NCBI GenBank assembly: GCA_937863215.1
Contig: CALMFQ010000170.1
Location: forward strand, 1-6,803
DNA length: 6,803 bases
Origin: an uncultured Pseudomonadota bacterium
GTDB taxonomy: Bacteria; Pseudomonadota; Gammaproteobacteria; Burkholderiales; SCOH01
Direction of reading: 5' to 3'
This document shows, piece after piece, positions 1 through 6,773 of this stretch; position 1 is the stretch's first letter, and every line of letters starts with the position of its first letter. The position numbers were made by a program, and so were the translations under genes. The notes below the pieces were generated by a model, which did no database searches, was not told the origin of the DNA, and was given only the letters and a program-made list of their open reading frames with translations.

Positions 1-400
1 CAGCACCGATGCACGACACCGGCAAGATCGGCATTCCCGACGCCATCCTGAAAAAACGCAGTGCGCTGAACGATGAAGACTGGAGTTTCATGCGCAGCCA
101 CCCGCGCATCGGCTACGAAATCCTCAGCAAGAGCCAGGCACCGGTATTCCAGCTGGCAGCCGGAATCGCCTACTGCCACCACGAAAAATGGGGCGGCAGC
201 GGCTAGCCGCGCGGGCTGGCGGGCACAACGATCCCAGAATCGGCACGCATCGTCGCCATTGCCGACGTATTCGACGCGCTCAGCGTACGCCGCTCGTACA
301 AGGAGCCGTGGCCGCTGCAACAGATGCTGGAAAATCTGCAGCAAGGCGCCGGTGCACACCTCGACCCGCGCCTGGTCGCGAGCAACGGCCGGAAATCTGA
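1..400 (+). pseudogene. HD-GYP domain c-di-GMP phosphodiesterase, 3' part, interrupted by an in-frame stop
   Basis: The gene enters from the left edge, and the visible part is the HD-GYP catalytic domain. HD-GYP proteins hydrolyse c-di-GMP with a metal centre. Seen in frame 3: the HD motif followed by GKIGIP (bases 12-35), then SHPRIGYEIL, then HHEKW with GGSG (about 177-203). A TAG stop follows at 204-206. The same frame then carries on with textbook family sequence: PRGLAG, IP, ARIVAIADVFDALS, RRSYKEPWP and HLDPRLV, up to about base 377. The stop therefore replaces exactly the Tyr of GYP, which a single base change from TAC or TAT would explain. After HLDPRLVA this frame stops resembling the family and runs open to 650, deep into the opposite-strand gene, so the end is uncertain. 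I set it at 400, where a neighbouring frame reads EQRPEI and then stops, which would fit a second small frameshift. Nothing upstream of the domain is visible. Sequencing error is the main alternative to a true pseudogene. Confidence 0.8.
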
Positions 401-440
401 CGCCCCGTTCAAACGCCTGCCGCACTGCGCCAGCGCGCAC

Positions 441-1538
441 TCAATTCACCAGCCGCCCCTGCTGCGAAAACACCAGCACATCGACAAAGCCAGCCGTGGC
501 GCCGGTTTTCGGATGCAGATTCACCACATGGCCGCCGACATCGATCTGCGGCAAGCCGGCGAACGCTGCCAGATAATTGCCGTTGTGTGCGCTTTTCAGT
601 CCCTCGACCAGCACCCTGGCGGAAATGTAGCCGTCGATCGACGCATATGACACAGCCTCGTCGCGGAACTGTTTCAGATGCTTCACATATTCGCGCGCAA
701 CCGGCGTAACCGGATTGTACGGCGATGGCGTCAGCGCAGTGACCGCCACCCCCTGCGCCGCCTGCGGCCCGAGGAATTCAAGCATGGTTTGATGATTGAC
801 CGACGACAGCGCAAAAAACTGTGTACCCGGCAACCGTGCGCGCAATTCGCGCACAAATTGCGCGCTGGCCAGCGTCGGCGCCGCCAGAATCACCGCCTGT
901 GGCTGTTTTGCCGCCATATGCTCGGCCGCGTCGCCGATATTGATCGCGGCGTGAAACACCGCGCGCGTAGCCGGCGCATAGCCTTTGGCAGCCAGCTCCT
1001 GATCGACGGTAGTGCGCGCTGCCTTGCCCAGCGTATCCACACCGTGGAACAGGCCGATACGGCTGATGCCCAGGCTGGTGGCCATGCGCAGGATGCGCCG
1101 CACCTCGTCGGCCGGGCCGGCCTTGACCGGAAACAGGTTTGACCAGCGACTGCGGCCCACTCCGCTGTACGGGCCGACCAGAGCCAACCCCGACGGGCGC
1201 AGCCGATCGTCGGCCAGCACCGTATCGACGTTGTCGGCACCCATGTAGCCGAACAGCACTGCCGGCCGGGATTCGGCCACCAGCTGCCGGGTCAGCGCCA
1301 GCGTGTTTTCCGCAATCCCCTTGTCGTCGGCTACCACGTGGGTGATTTTCCTGCCATTGACACCGCCATGGGTATTGACGTAGTCGAAATACACCTTGGC
1401 GCCGGTGAGAAAATCCTTGCCGGTGTCGCCATTCTGGCCCGACAAGTCCAGCACCTGCAGTACAGTCAGCGGCCCCTGCTCGGCCGCGCATGCCGGCGCC
1501 GCACACAGCAGGCCAGCGAGGAAAACACGATTACGCAT
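441..1538 (-). CDS. Periplasmic substrate-binding protein, LivK/branched-chain amino acid ABC type (type I fold)
   Basis: A 365-residue secreted binding protein. It starts with a basic MRNR, a hydrophobic core (VFLAGLLCAAPACA) and a likely signal peptidase I site near residues 17-19 (ACA-AEQ). The two cysteines do not sit in a good lipobox, so I do not call it a lipoprotein. The mature part has the Peripla_BP_6 pattern: strand TVLQVLDLSG, then TGKDFLTGAKVYFDYVNTHG, GGVNGRKI, DDKG with a helix leading to QLVAESRPAVLFGYMG, and later LGISRIGLFHG and a C-terminal DGYISARVLVEGL. Length is usual for the family. The ATG is backed by AGAGGA seven bases upstream. No permease or ATPase gene lies in the window, and the neighbours on both sides are c-di-GMP enzymes, so a sensing role is possible. 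The ligand cannot be read from sequence; amino acids, amides and aromatic acids are all known for this family. Family confidence is high, ligand unknown. Confidence 0.9.
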   Translation of the reverse strand: MRNRVFLAGLLCAAPACAAEQGPLTVLQVLDLSGQNGDTGKDFLTGAKVYFDYVNTHGGVNGRKITHVVADDKGIAENTLALTRQLVAESRPAVLFGYMGADNVDTVLADDRLRPSGLALVGPYSGVGRSRWSNLFPVKAGPADEVRRILRMATSLGISRIGLFHGVDTLGKAARTTVDQELAAKGYAPATRAVFHAAINIGDAAEHMAAKQPQAVILAAPTLASAQFVRELRARLPGTQFFALSSVNHQTMLEFLGPQAAQGVAVTALTPSPYNPVTPVAREYVKHLKQFRDEAVSYASIDGYISARVLVEGLKSAHNGNYLAAFAGLPQIDVGGHVVNLHPKTGATAGFVDVLVFSQQGRLVN

Positions 1539-1545
1539 GCTTGCA

Positions 1546-1552
1546 TCCTCTT
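1546..1552 (-). promoter_or_regulatory. Ribosome binding site of the binding-protein gene
   Basis: On the minus strand AAGAGGA lies seven bases before the ATG at 1538. This supports that start over any later in-frame start and keeps the complete signal peptide. Confidence 0.7.
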
Positions 1553-1651
1553 GCGAGTTAGAACATGCGCAAATAATGAACTACCAATATTAACGGGAGA
1601 TGTAGAGCACCGAACCCAAACCCGCTCCTGCAGCGTCTTGCGGGCCAACAA

Positions 1652-2065
1652 TCAGAGTTTGACGCGGCCGCGCAATGCCTTGACTGCGGCGTGACGATTC
1701 TTGCTGTCGAGACGTCTGGAGTGGGAGCCGCGCGTGGCGCGGGTCGGCAGCCGGACTTTCGGCGTCACCGCAACGCTGGCAATCAACTGCGCCAGCCGTT
1801 GCAAGGCATCGGCGCGATTCTGCTCCTGGCTACGATATTGCTGAGCCTTGATCACGATCACGCCGTCGCTGCTGAGCCGCTGGTCGCGCAACGCCAGCAG
1901 GCGCTCCTTGAGCAGCGGCGGCAAGGACGAAGCGCGGATATCAAAGCGCAGATGGATCGCCGACGCCACCTTGTTGACATTCTGTCCGCCCGCGCCCTGG
2001 GCGCGGATCGCACTGATGTCGATTTCTTCGTCGGCAATACTCAGGTTGCGGGTAATTTGCAGCAT
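1652..2065 (-). CDS. arfB: Alternative ribosome-rescue factor ArfB (peptidyl-tRNA hydrolase, YaeJ)
   Basis: ArfB enters stalled ribosomes lacking a stop codon in the A site and hydrolyses the peptidyl-tRNA, acting as a backup to tmRNA. The call rests on the release-factor GGQ motif at residues 26-28 inside AIRAQGAGGQNVNK, followed by AIHLRFDIRASSLP, KERLL, SSDGVIVIKAQ, YRSQEQNR and a basic tail (SRRLDSKNRHAAVKALRGR). In E. coli ArfB such a tail occupies the empty mRNA channel. The protein lacks the codon-recognition domain of RF1/RF2, as expected. I chose the ATG at 2065 (137 residues). From there the N-terminus aligns without gaps with E. coli ArfB as I remember it, and GGQ falls at the same residue numbers. 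A TTG at 2074 would add three residues and has no better support. No clear Shine-Dalgarno is seen before the ATG. It follows the DUF2061 gene by 40 bases on the same strand and precedes the binding-protein gene by 113 bases. Confidence 0.95.
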   Translation of the reverse strand: MLQITRNLSIADEEIDISAIRAQGAGGQNVNKVASAIHLRFDIRASSLPPLLKERLLALRDQRLSSDGVIVIKAQQYRSQEQNRADALQRLAQLIASVAVTPKVRLPTRATRGSHSRRLDSKNRHAAVKALRGRVKL

Positions 2066-2080
2066 GACATTCAAATTCGT

Positions 2081-2093
2081 GGCGGAACCCGCC
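2081..2093 (-). other. Small perfect hairpin upstream of arfB
   Basis: GGCGG and CCGCC form a perfect five-base stem around a three-base loop, in the 40-base gap between the DUF2061 stop and the arfB ATG. No U-run follows on the minus strand, so this is not a standard terminator. It ends 15 bases before the ATG, where it could influence translation or mRNA stability. In GC-rich DNA a stem this short may be chance. Confidence 0.3.
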
Positions 2094-2105
2094 CATCATG
2101 CCATA

Positions 2106-2306
2106 TCACGCCGCCTGCCGCGCCAGCCTGCCCCGGATGCCGCTCCACAAGCGCCGGTGATAATGGTGCGCAACCATGTTGCACAGCGCTTCGAACAAGG
2201 CGGTAACACCGCCGGCGAGCAGGCTGCCGGTCATCGCCCAGGTCACGCTGAATGCCACCGGCAAGTGGATTGCCAACGAACTTCCCGCCTCGATTGCCTT
2301 GACCAT
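2106..2306 (-). CDS. DUF2061 family small inner-membrane protein
   Basis: A 66-residue membrane protein of unknown function. It has a short N-terminus beginning MVKAIEAG, then two hydrophobic stretches (about residues 11-26 and 28-46) split by the turn TGS, and a basic end (HHYHRRLW, then RGRLARQ). The order of a membrane segment, TGS, a second segment containing a Glu (E39), and a closing H-x-x-x-x-W near Y-H matches what I know of DUF2061 proteins, which typically read TGS, then E, then YYLHE-W. The start is firm: CCGGAGG sits six bases before the ATG. The family's role is not established. The gene is first in a probable two-gene unit with arfB (40-base gap) and faces away from the large sensor gene. 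The match is from memory of the family pattern, so confidence in the name is moderate. That it is a real gene is well supported by length, ribosome binding site and membrane pattern. Confidence 0.65.
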   Translation of the reverse strand: MVKAIEAGSSLAIHLPVAFSVTWAMTGSLLAGGVTALFEALCNMVAHHYHRRLWSGIRGRLARQAA

Positions 2307-2312
2307 GATTTG

Positions 2313-2319
2313 CCTCCGG
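2313..2319 (-). promoter_or_regulatory. Strong ribosome binding site of the DUF2061 gene
   Basis: Minus-strand CCGGAGG with six bases to the ATG at 2306. This is the best Shine-Dalgarno in the window and is what separates this short reading frame from chance. Confidence 0.8.
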
Positions 2320-2332
2320 TAGTTACAGGCAA

Positions 2333-2360
2333 ACGATATTCATTACCACTTGCGTGACAA
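2333..2360 (-). promoter_or_regulatory. Candidate sigma-70 promoter for DUF2061-arfB
   Basis: On the minus strand TTGTCA (2360-2355, five of six consensus bases) is followed after 16 bases by TATCGT (2338-2333, four of six). The expected start of transcription is near 2326, leaving a leader of about 20 bases that just holds the ribosome binding site. Positions fit well, but the -10 box is mediocre. Confidence 0.45.
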
Positions 2361-2485
2361 TAGCCAATTGTTTCAATAGGCTCCATAGTCATACCCAATT
2401 GAAAACCCGCTGACGATGACAGTTCCATACTATTATCAGGATTCAGGTTGCTAACGTTGCCGCCCCAATTCATTGCCAAACCGAC

Positions 2486-5400
2486 GTGATCACTGTTTCT
2501 GCCCTGCGCACGCATCTGAAGCACTTGTTCAGCCGCCCCGCGACGGCATGGGTGGTGCTGGCGATCACGCTGGCGCTGACCCTGCTGCTATGCCAGATGG
2601 TCCAGCACGCCAGCCGGCAGCGCGCGCAGGAAAACTTCCTGTATCAAGCCAAACAGCAACAGCAGATCATTGTCGAGCGCCTGAACGACTATCTGCAGCA
2701 ACTGCGCGGCGGTGTCGGGCTGTTCAATGCCAGCCAGGATGTCTCGCGCGACGAATGGCGCCTCTACATCCAGTCGCTGGGGCTTGCCGAAACCCTGCCC
2801 GGCGCCCAGGCCATCGGCTTCGCCCGTCACGTTACGGCGCAAGACAAGGCAGAATTCGAACAGGCACGGCGCGCCGAAGGTTTCGGCGATTTCCGCATCT
2901 GGCCGGCCGGCGCGCGCGAGCACTATTTCAGCGTGGATTATGTCGAGCCGCTCTCCGCCATCAATCGCAAAGCGCTCGGCTATGACGGCTATTCCGAGCC
3001 GATACGTCGGGCGGCAATGCAGCGTGCGGCAGCCAGCGGCGAAGTGGCGATGAGCGGCCGCATCGGCCTGGTGCAGGATGCCCGCCCGCAACAAGCCGGC
3101 GTGATCGTCTACCTGCCGGTGTACCGCCAGCGCCAGCCACTGGCAACAGCGCAACAGCGGCAACAGGCGCTGTACGGCTTCGTCTACGGTGCATTCCGCA
3201 TCAGCAACCTGATGACCGGCATGCTGGGCAACACGCCGCCGGAGGTCGATATACGCCTGTACGATCAGCGCGTAACCGCCGCCAATCTGCTGTACAGCCC
3301 GGATTCAGCCAGCATCGCACCGCGCTTCAGCACCGACTTGCCGATCGATTTCGCCGGCCACCGCTGGATTGCACGTATCAGTTCGCGCCCCGGGCAGGAA
3401 CAGGCCAACGTCGGCGGCATGCCGCCCGGACTGGTGCTGGCAATCGGCCTGACGTTCAATCTGCTGCTGTTTGCCGTGCTGCTGGGGCACATCCACCATC
3501 GCCGCGAACAGGAACAGATTGCCTGCGAATTGCGTGCCAGCCGCGACCGTTTCAGCGCGCTGGTCGAAAACGTTCCCGGGGTCGTGTTCCGCACCAATTG
3601 TGCGCCGCCATGGCAATGGGAATTCATCAGCCGCCCGATCGAGAGCACCAGCGGTGAGCCGGCAGAACGTTTTCTGTCCGGCGAGCTGCGCTATATCGAC
3701 ATGGTGCATCCGGACGATCGGCAGGCCACCGAAGACGCAATCGCCCACGCCATTGCAACCCACACCAGCTACGAAGCCGAATTCCGCATCACCGACCGCC
3801 AAGGCCGGCAACGCTGGGTCAACGCGCGCGGCGTGCCGCGCTACGACGCTCAGGGCAATCCGCAGTGCATCGACGGCATGCTGCTCGACGTCACCGCGCG
3901 CCGGCTGGCAGAACAGGAGTTGCGTACCCTCACCGATGCGCTGCCGGTCGCCGTGTACCGTTACCGGCGCGAGCGCGACGGCACGCCCAACCTGCTGTAC
4001 GTCAGCCAGCAGGTGGAACGCCTGTTCGGCATCAGCGCCCGCGATGCGATGGCCGATCCGGTCAGGCTGTTCGGCCATATCCATCCGGACGATCTGCCCG
4101 GTTTTCTCGAAGCGGATCGCATCGCATCGGAAACGCTCACCGATTTCTCCCGGGAAATCCGCGTTCTGTTCGGCACTGGCGGCGAACGCTGGCTGTACCT
4201 GAATTCGTCGCCGCAGCCGATGGCCGACGGCAAAATTGCCTACGTCGGCTTTGTCGAAGACATCACCGAGCGCAAACAGGCCGACTGCCTGCTGCAGGAA
4301 AGCGAAGACCGCTACCGCCGCATCGTCGAAACCGCCAGCGAAGGCATCTGGACCATGGATGCGGAGCATCGCACCACCTTCGTCAATCAGGCGATGACGC
4401 AAATGCTCGGCTACAGCAACGCGGAAATGCTCGGCCGCCGGATCGACGAATTCATGTTCGACGACGATCTGCGCAACCATGCCGAACAGCTCGGCACAGG
4501 CCAACAGGGCATCGACCAGCGCTACGAGCGCCGTTTCCGGCGCAAGGACGGCAGCGAATGCTGGTGCCTGATCTCGGCCACCTCGCTGCACGATGAGCAC
4601 GGCCAGTTCGCCGGCTCGTTCGCCATGTTCAGCGAGATCACTGCGATCAAACACACCGAAGAACAGCTGGCGGCACGCGAATCGCTGCTGCAGCAGATTT
4701 TCGATACTTCCAGCGTGGCAATTTTCCTGGTCGATAAACAGGGCATCATCACCCATGCCAACCGGCGCATGGCAGAGATGTTCCATTGCCGGCAGGAGCA
4801 GTTGATCGGCACTCCTTATGTCGCGCATGTGCATCCCAAGGAACGCGCGCTCAGCCAGCAGCGCATGCAGGCGCTGCTCGACAGCGATATCGGCAACGTC
4901 GATCTGGAGCGGCGTTTCTGGCGCGAGGACGGCAGCGAATTCTGGGGCAATCTGACCGGCCGGCGCTTTTATGACGTACATGGCAACGAACACGGCCTGC
5001 TCGGCGTGATCGCCGACGTCACCGAACGCCATCTGGCGGAAGAGGAACTACGCATCGCCGCCACCACGTTCCAGATCCAGGATGGCATCATGGTCACCGA
5101 TGCTGCCGGGGTGATCCTGCGTGTCAATCCGGCATTCACCGAAACCACCGGCTACAGCGCAGCGGAAGCCATCGGCCGCGACCCGTCGCTATTGCGCTCC
5201 AGCCGCAACGATGCGAATTTCTTCCGCAATATGTGGGCGGAACTGCTGCAGCACGGCAAGTGGCAGGGCGAATTGTGGAACCGGCGCAAGAATGGCGAAG
5301 AATATCCGGAGTGGCTGACCATCACCGCAGTCAAGGACAAGAACGGCCAGGTAACCCATTACGTTGGCGCATTCCACGACATTACCGAACGCAAGGCCGC

Positions 5401-6742
5401 CGAAGAAGAGATCCGCAGCCTTGCCTTCTACGATCCGCTGACCCGCCTGCCCAACCGCCGCCTGCTGATGGACCGGCTGCAGCAGGGTCTGGCGACCACG
5501 GCGCGCAGCGGCAATCATGGCGCACTGATCTTCATCGATCTGGACAACTTCAAGACACTCAACGACACACTCGGCCACGATGTCGGCGACCAGCTGCTGG
5601 TGGCAGTGGCACGCCGGCTGCAGGCAGGTGTGCGCGAAGGCGATACGGTGGCGCGGCTGGGCGGCGACGAATTCATCGTCATGCTGGCCGGGCTGCAGGA
5701 ATCGGCTGCCGACGCCGCAGCGCAGGTGGAAGCGATCAGCCACAAGATCATCAGCGAGCTGAACCCGCCCTACCAGCTTGGCAAACACGAGCTGCGCAGC
5801 ACGCCGAGCCTGGGCATTGCCTTGTTCCGCGGCCACGACACGGGGGTCGAGGAACTGCTGAAACGTGCCGACATGGCGATGTACCAGGCCAAGGCGGCCG
5901 GGCGCAATACGCTGCGTTTTTTCGATCCGGCGATGCAGGCCAGCATCAACGCCCGCGCGATCATGGAAAGCGAAATGTACCGCGCCATCGAAGAACGCGA
6001 ATTCGTGCTGCACTACCAGCCGCAGGTCGATCGCACCGGCCACTGCATCGGCGTGGAAGCGCTGCTGCGCTGGCACAGCCCGAAGCGCGGCATGGTATCG
6101 CCGGCGGAGTTCATCCCGCTCGCCGAAGAAACCGGGCAAATCCTGCCGATCGGCCACTGGGTGCTGTTGCAGGCGTGTCTGCAGCAGGTTGCGTGGCAAG
6201 CCGACCCGGCAACGGAAAAGCTGGTAATCGCAGTCAACGTCAGCGCCAAGCAATTCCGCCTGCCGGTATTCGTCGATGAACTGCGCAACCTGATCCGCCA
6301 CACCGGCGCCAATCCGGCGCGGCTGAAGCTGGAGTTGACCGAAAGCATGCTGGTGGGCGACATGGACGACGCCATCGTCAAGATGGGCGCGCTGCAGGGA
6401 TTGGGCGTGAGTTTCGCGCTCGACGACTTCGGCACCGGTTATTCGTCGCTGGCCTACCTGAAACAGCTGCCGCTGGACCAGATGAAAATCGACCGCTCGT
6501 TCGTGCGCGACATTCTCACCGATCCGAACGACGCCGCCATCTGCCGCGCCGTGATTGCGCTGGGCAAGAGCCTTGGCCTGCATGTGATCGCCGAAGGCGT
6601 GGAAACCGCCAGCCAGTGGCGATTCCTGCGCGACGAAGGCTGCGACGAAGCGCAGGGCTACCTGTTCGCCCGTCCGTTGCCGCTGGCAGAGCTGCAGCAA
6701 TGGCTGCAGCGCAATACGCCGGCCGCGCAAACCGTCCCCTGA
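2486..6742 (+). CDS. Membrane sensor with CHASE, five PAS, GGDEF and EAL domains (bifunctional c-di-GMP enzyme)
   Basis: This 1418-residue protein likely makes and/or breaks c-di-GMP in response to an external signal. Order: short cytoplasmic start; TM1 about 20-39; periplasmic CHASE-like sensor about 55-280 (QIIVERLNDYLQQLRGGVGLF, then LYIQSL, IGFARHV, GYDGYSEPIRR, VIVYLPVY); TM2 about 316-335; PAS1 353-475, PAS2 480-600, PAS3 606-725, PAS4 730-850, PAS5 857-975, most ending in D-I/V-T-E-R-type linkers; GGDEF 976-1145; EAL about 1150-1410. The cyclase has YDPLTRLPNR, FIDLDNFKTLND and an intact GGDEF at 1059-1063, with product-inhibition RxxD (R1050, D1053) five residues before it. The phosphodiesterase keeps EAL (1191-1193), N1251, E1283/E1286, DDFGTG (D1313, D1314), K1334, E1370 and Q1390, so both activities look possible. 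CHASE ligands in known proteins include cytokinins and other small molecules; none can be named here. The start is the GTG at 2486: an in-frame stop lies at 2417 with no usual start between, and TM1 needs it, but no Shine-Dalgarno is visible. The next gene begins 31 bases after the stop. Confidence 0.93.
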   Translation: MITVSALRTHLKHLFSRPATAWVVLAITLALTLLLCQMVQHASRQRAQENFLYQAKQQQQIIVERLNDYLQQLRGGVGLFNASQDVSRDEWRLYIQSLGLAETLPGAQAIGFARHVTAQDKAEFEQARRAEGFGDFRIWPAGAREHYFSVDYVEPLSAINRKALGYDGYSEPIRRAAMQRAAASGEVAMSGRIGLVQDARPQQAGVIVYLPVYRQRQPLATAQQRQQALYGFVYGAFRISNLMTGMLGNTPPEVDIRLYDQRVTAANLLYSPDSASIAPRFSTDLPIDFAGHRWIARISSRPGQEQANVGGMPPGLVLAIGLTFNLLLFAVLLGHIHHRREQEQIACELRASRDRFSALVENVPGVVFRTNCAPPWQWEFISRPIESTSGEPAERFLSGELRYIDMVHPDDRQATEDAIAHAIATHTSYEAEFRITDRQGRQRWVNARGVPRYDAQGNPQCIDGMLLDVTARRLAEQELRTLTDALPVAVYRYRRERDGTPNLLYVSQQVERLFGISARDAMADPVRLFGHIHPDDLPGFLEADRIASETLTDFSREIRVLFGTGGERWLYLNSSPQPMADGKIAYVGFVEDITERKQADCLLQESEDRYRRIVETASEGIWTMDAEHRTTFVNQAMTQMLGYSNAEMLGRRIDEFMFDDDLRNHAEQLGTGQQGIDQRYERRFRRKDGSECWCLISATSLHDEHGQFAGSFAMFSEITAIKHTEEQLAARESLLQQIFDTSSVAIFLVDKQGIITHANRRMAEMFHCRQEQLIGTPYVAHVHPKERALSQQRMQALLDSDIGNVDLERRFWREDGSEFWGNLTGRRFYDVHGNEHGLLGVIADVTERHLAEEELRIAATTFQIQDGIMVTDAAGVILRVNPAFTETTGYSAAEAIGRDPSLLRSSRNDANFFRNMWAELLQHGKWQGELWNRRKNGEEYPEWLTITAVKDKNGQVTHYVGAFHDITERKAAEEEIRSLAFYDPLTRLPNRRLLMDRLQQGLATTARSGNHGALIFIDLDNFKTLNDTLGHDVGDQLLVAVARRLQAGVREGDTVARLGGDEFIVMLAGLQESAADAAAQVEAISHKIISELNPPYQLGKHELRSTPSLGIALFRGHDTGVEELLKRADMAMYQAKAAGRNTLRFFDPAMQASINARAIMESEMYRAIEEREFVLHYQPQVDRTGHCIGVEALLRWHSPKRGMVSPAEFIPLAEETGQILPIGHWVLLQACLQQVAWQADPATEKLVIAVNVSAKQFRLPVFVDELRNLIRHTGANPARLKLELTESMLVGDMDDAIVKMGALQGLGVSFALDDFGTGYSSLAYLKQLPLDQMKIDRSFVRDILTDPNDAAICRAVIALGKSLGLHVIAEGVETASQWRFLRDEGCDEAQGYLFARPLPLAELQQWLQRNTPAAQTVP
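4529..4945 (+). repeat. Near-identical 36-base segments in PAS3 and PAS4
   Basis: Bases 4529-4564 and 4910-4945 match at 32 of 36 positions by my count, and both encode R-R-F-x-R-x-D-G-S-E-x-W. Sequence on either side is more diverged. They occupy the same strand region in two adjacent PAS domains, consistent with PAS duplication, or with conservation of the common PAS motif R-R-K-D-G-S-x-x-W. Confidence 0.6.
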
Positions 6743-6763
6743 AACCCGATCCGCCCCGACCCG

Positions 6764-6768
6764 TGAGG
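6764..6768 (+). promoter_or_regulatory. Ribosome binding site of the gene running off the right edge
   Basis: TGAGG lies five bases before the ATG at 6774, in the 31-base gap after the sensor stop codon. Confidence 0.7.
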
Positions 6769-6773
6769 CAATC

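Larger units (their letters stand above)
2307..2485. other. Divergent intergenic region, AT-richer than flanks
   Basis: These 179 bases separate the DUF2061 and sensor genes, which point away from each other, so promoters for both should lie here. For the plus strand the clearest element is a -10-like TATTAT at 2431-2436 (five of six), overlapping TACTAT at 2428-2433. No good -35 is correctly spaced from it: CTGACG is 15 bases away and TTGAAA at 2399-2404 is too far. The word CCAATT occurs at 2364, 2395 and 2465, the first two as CCAATTG. I see no terminator or RNA gene. Confidence 0.6.

Noticed and set aside
426..439. Inverted repeat TGCGC/GCGCA with a four-base loop beyond the binding-protein stop, as a terminator
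   Set aside because: The stem is only five bases and no T-run follows on either strand. It may be chance in GC-rich sequence.
778..1506. 242-codon minus-strand frame inside the binding-protein gene
   Set aside because: It overlaps the binding-protein gene on the same strand in another frame. The product is low-complexity, rich in G, R and A, with no domain.
2066..2074. TTG start for arfB giving three more residues
   Set aside because: The ATG at 2065 aligns exactly with the start and GGQ position of E. coli ArfB, and the TTG has no ribosome binding site advantage.
2243..2524. 93-codon minus-strand frame spanning the divergent intergenic region
   Set aside because: It uses a GTG inside the sensor gene, overlaps the DUF2061 gene in another frame, and shows no domain. 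The DUF2061 frame has the real ribosome binding site.
3305..5032. Long open frame of 575 codons on the minus strand
   Set aside because: It lies wholly antisense to the CHASE-PAS-GGDEF-EAL gene and has no recognisable domain. Such frames are common opposite GC-rich coding sequence.
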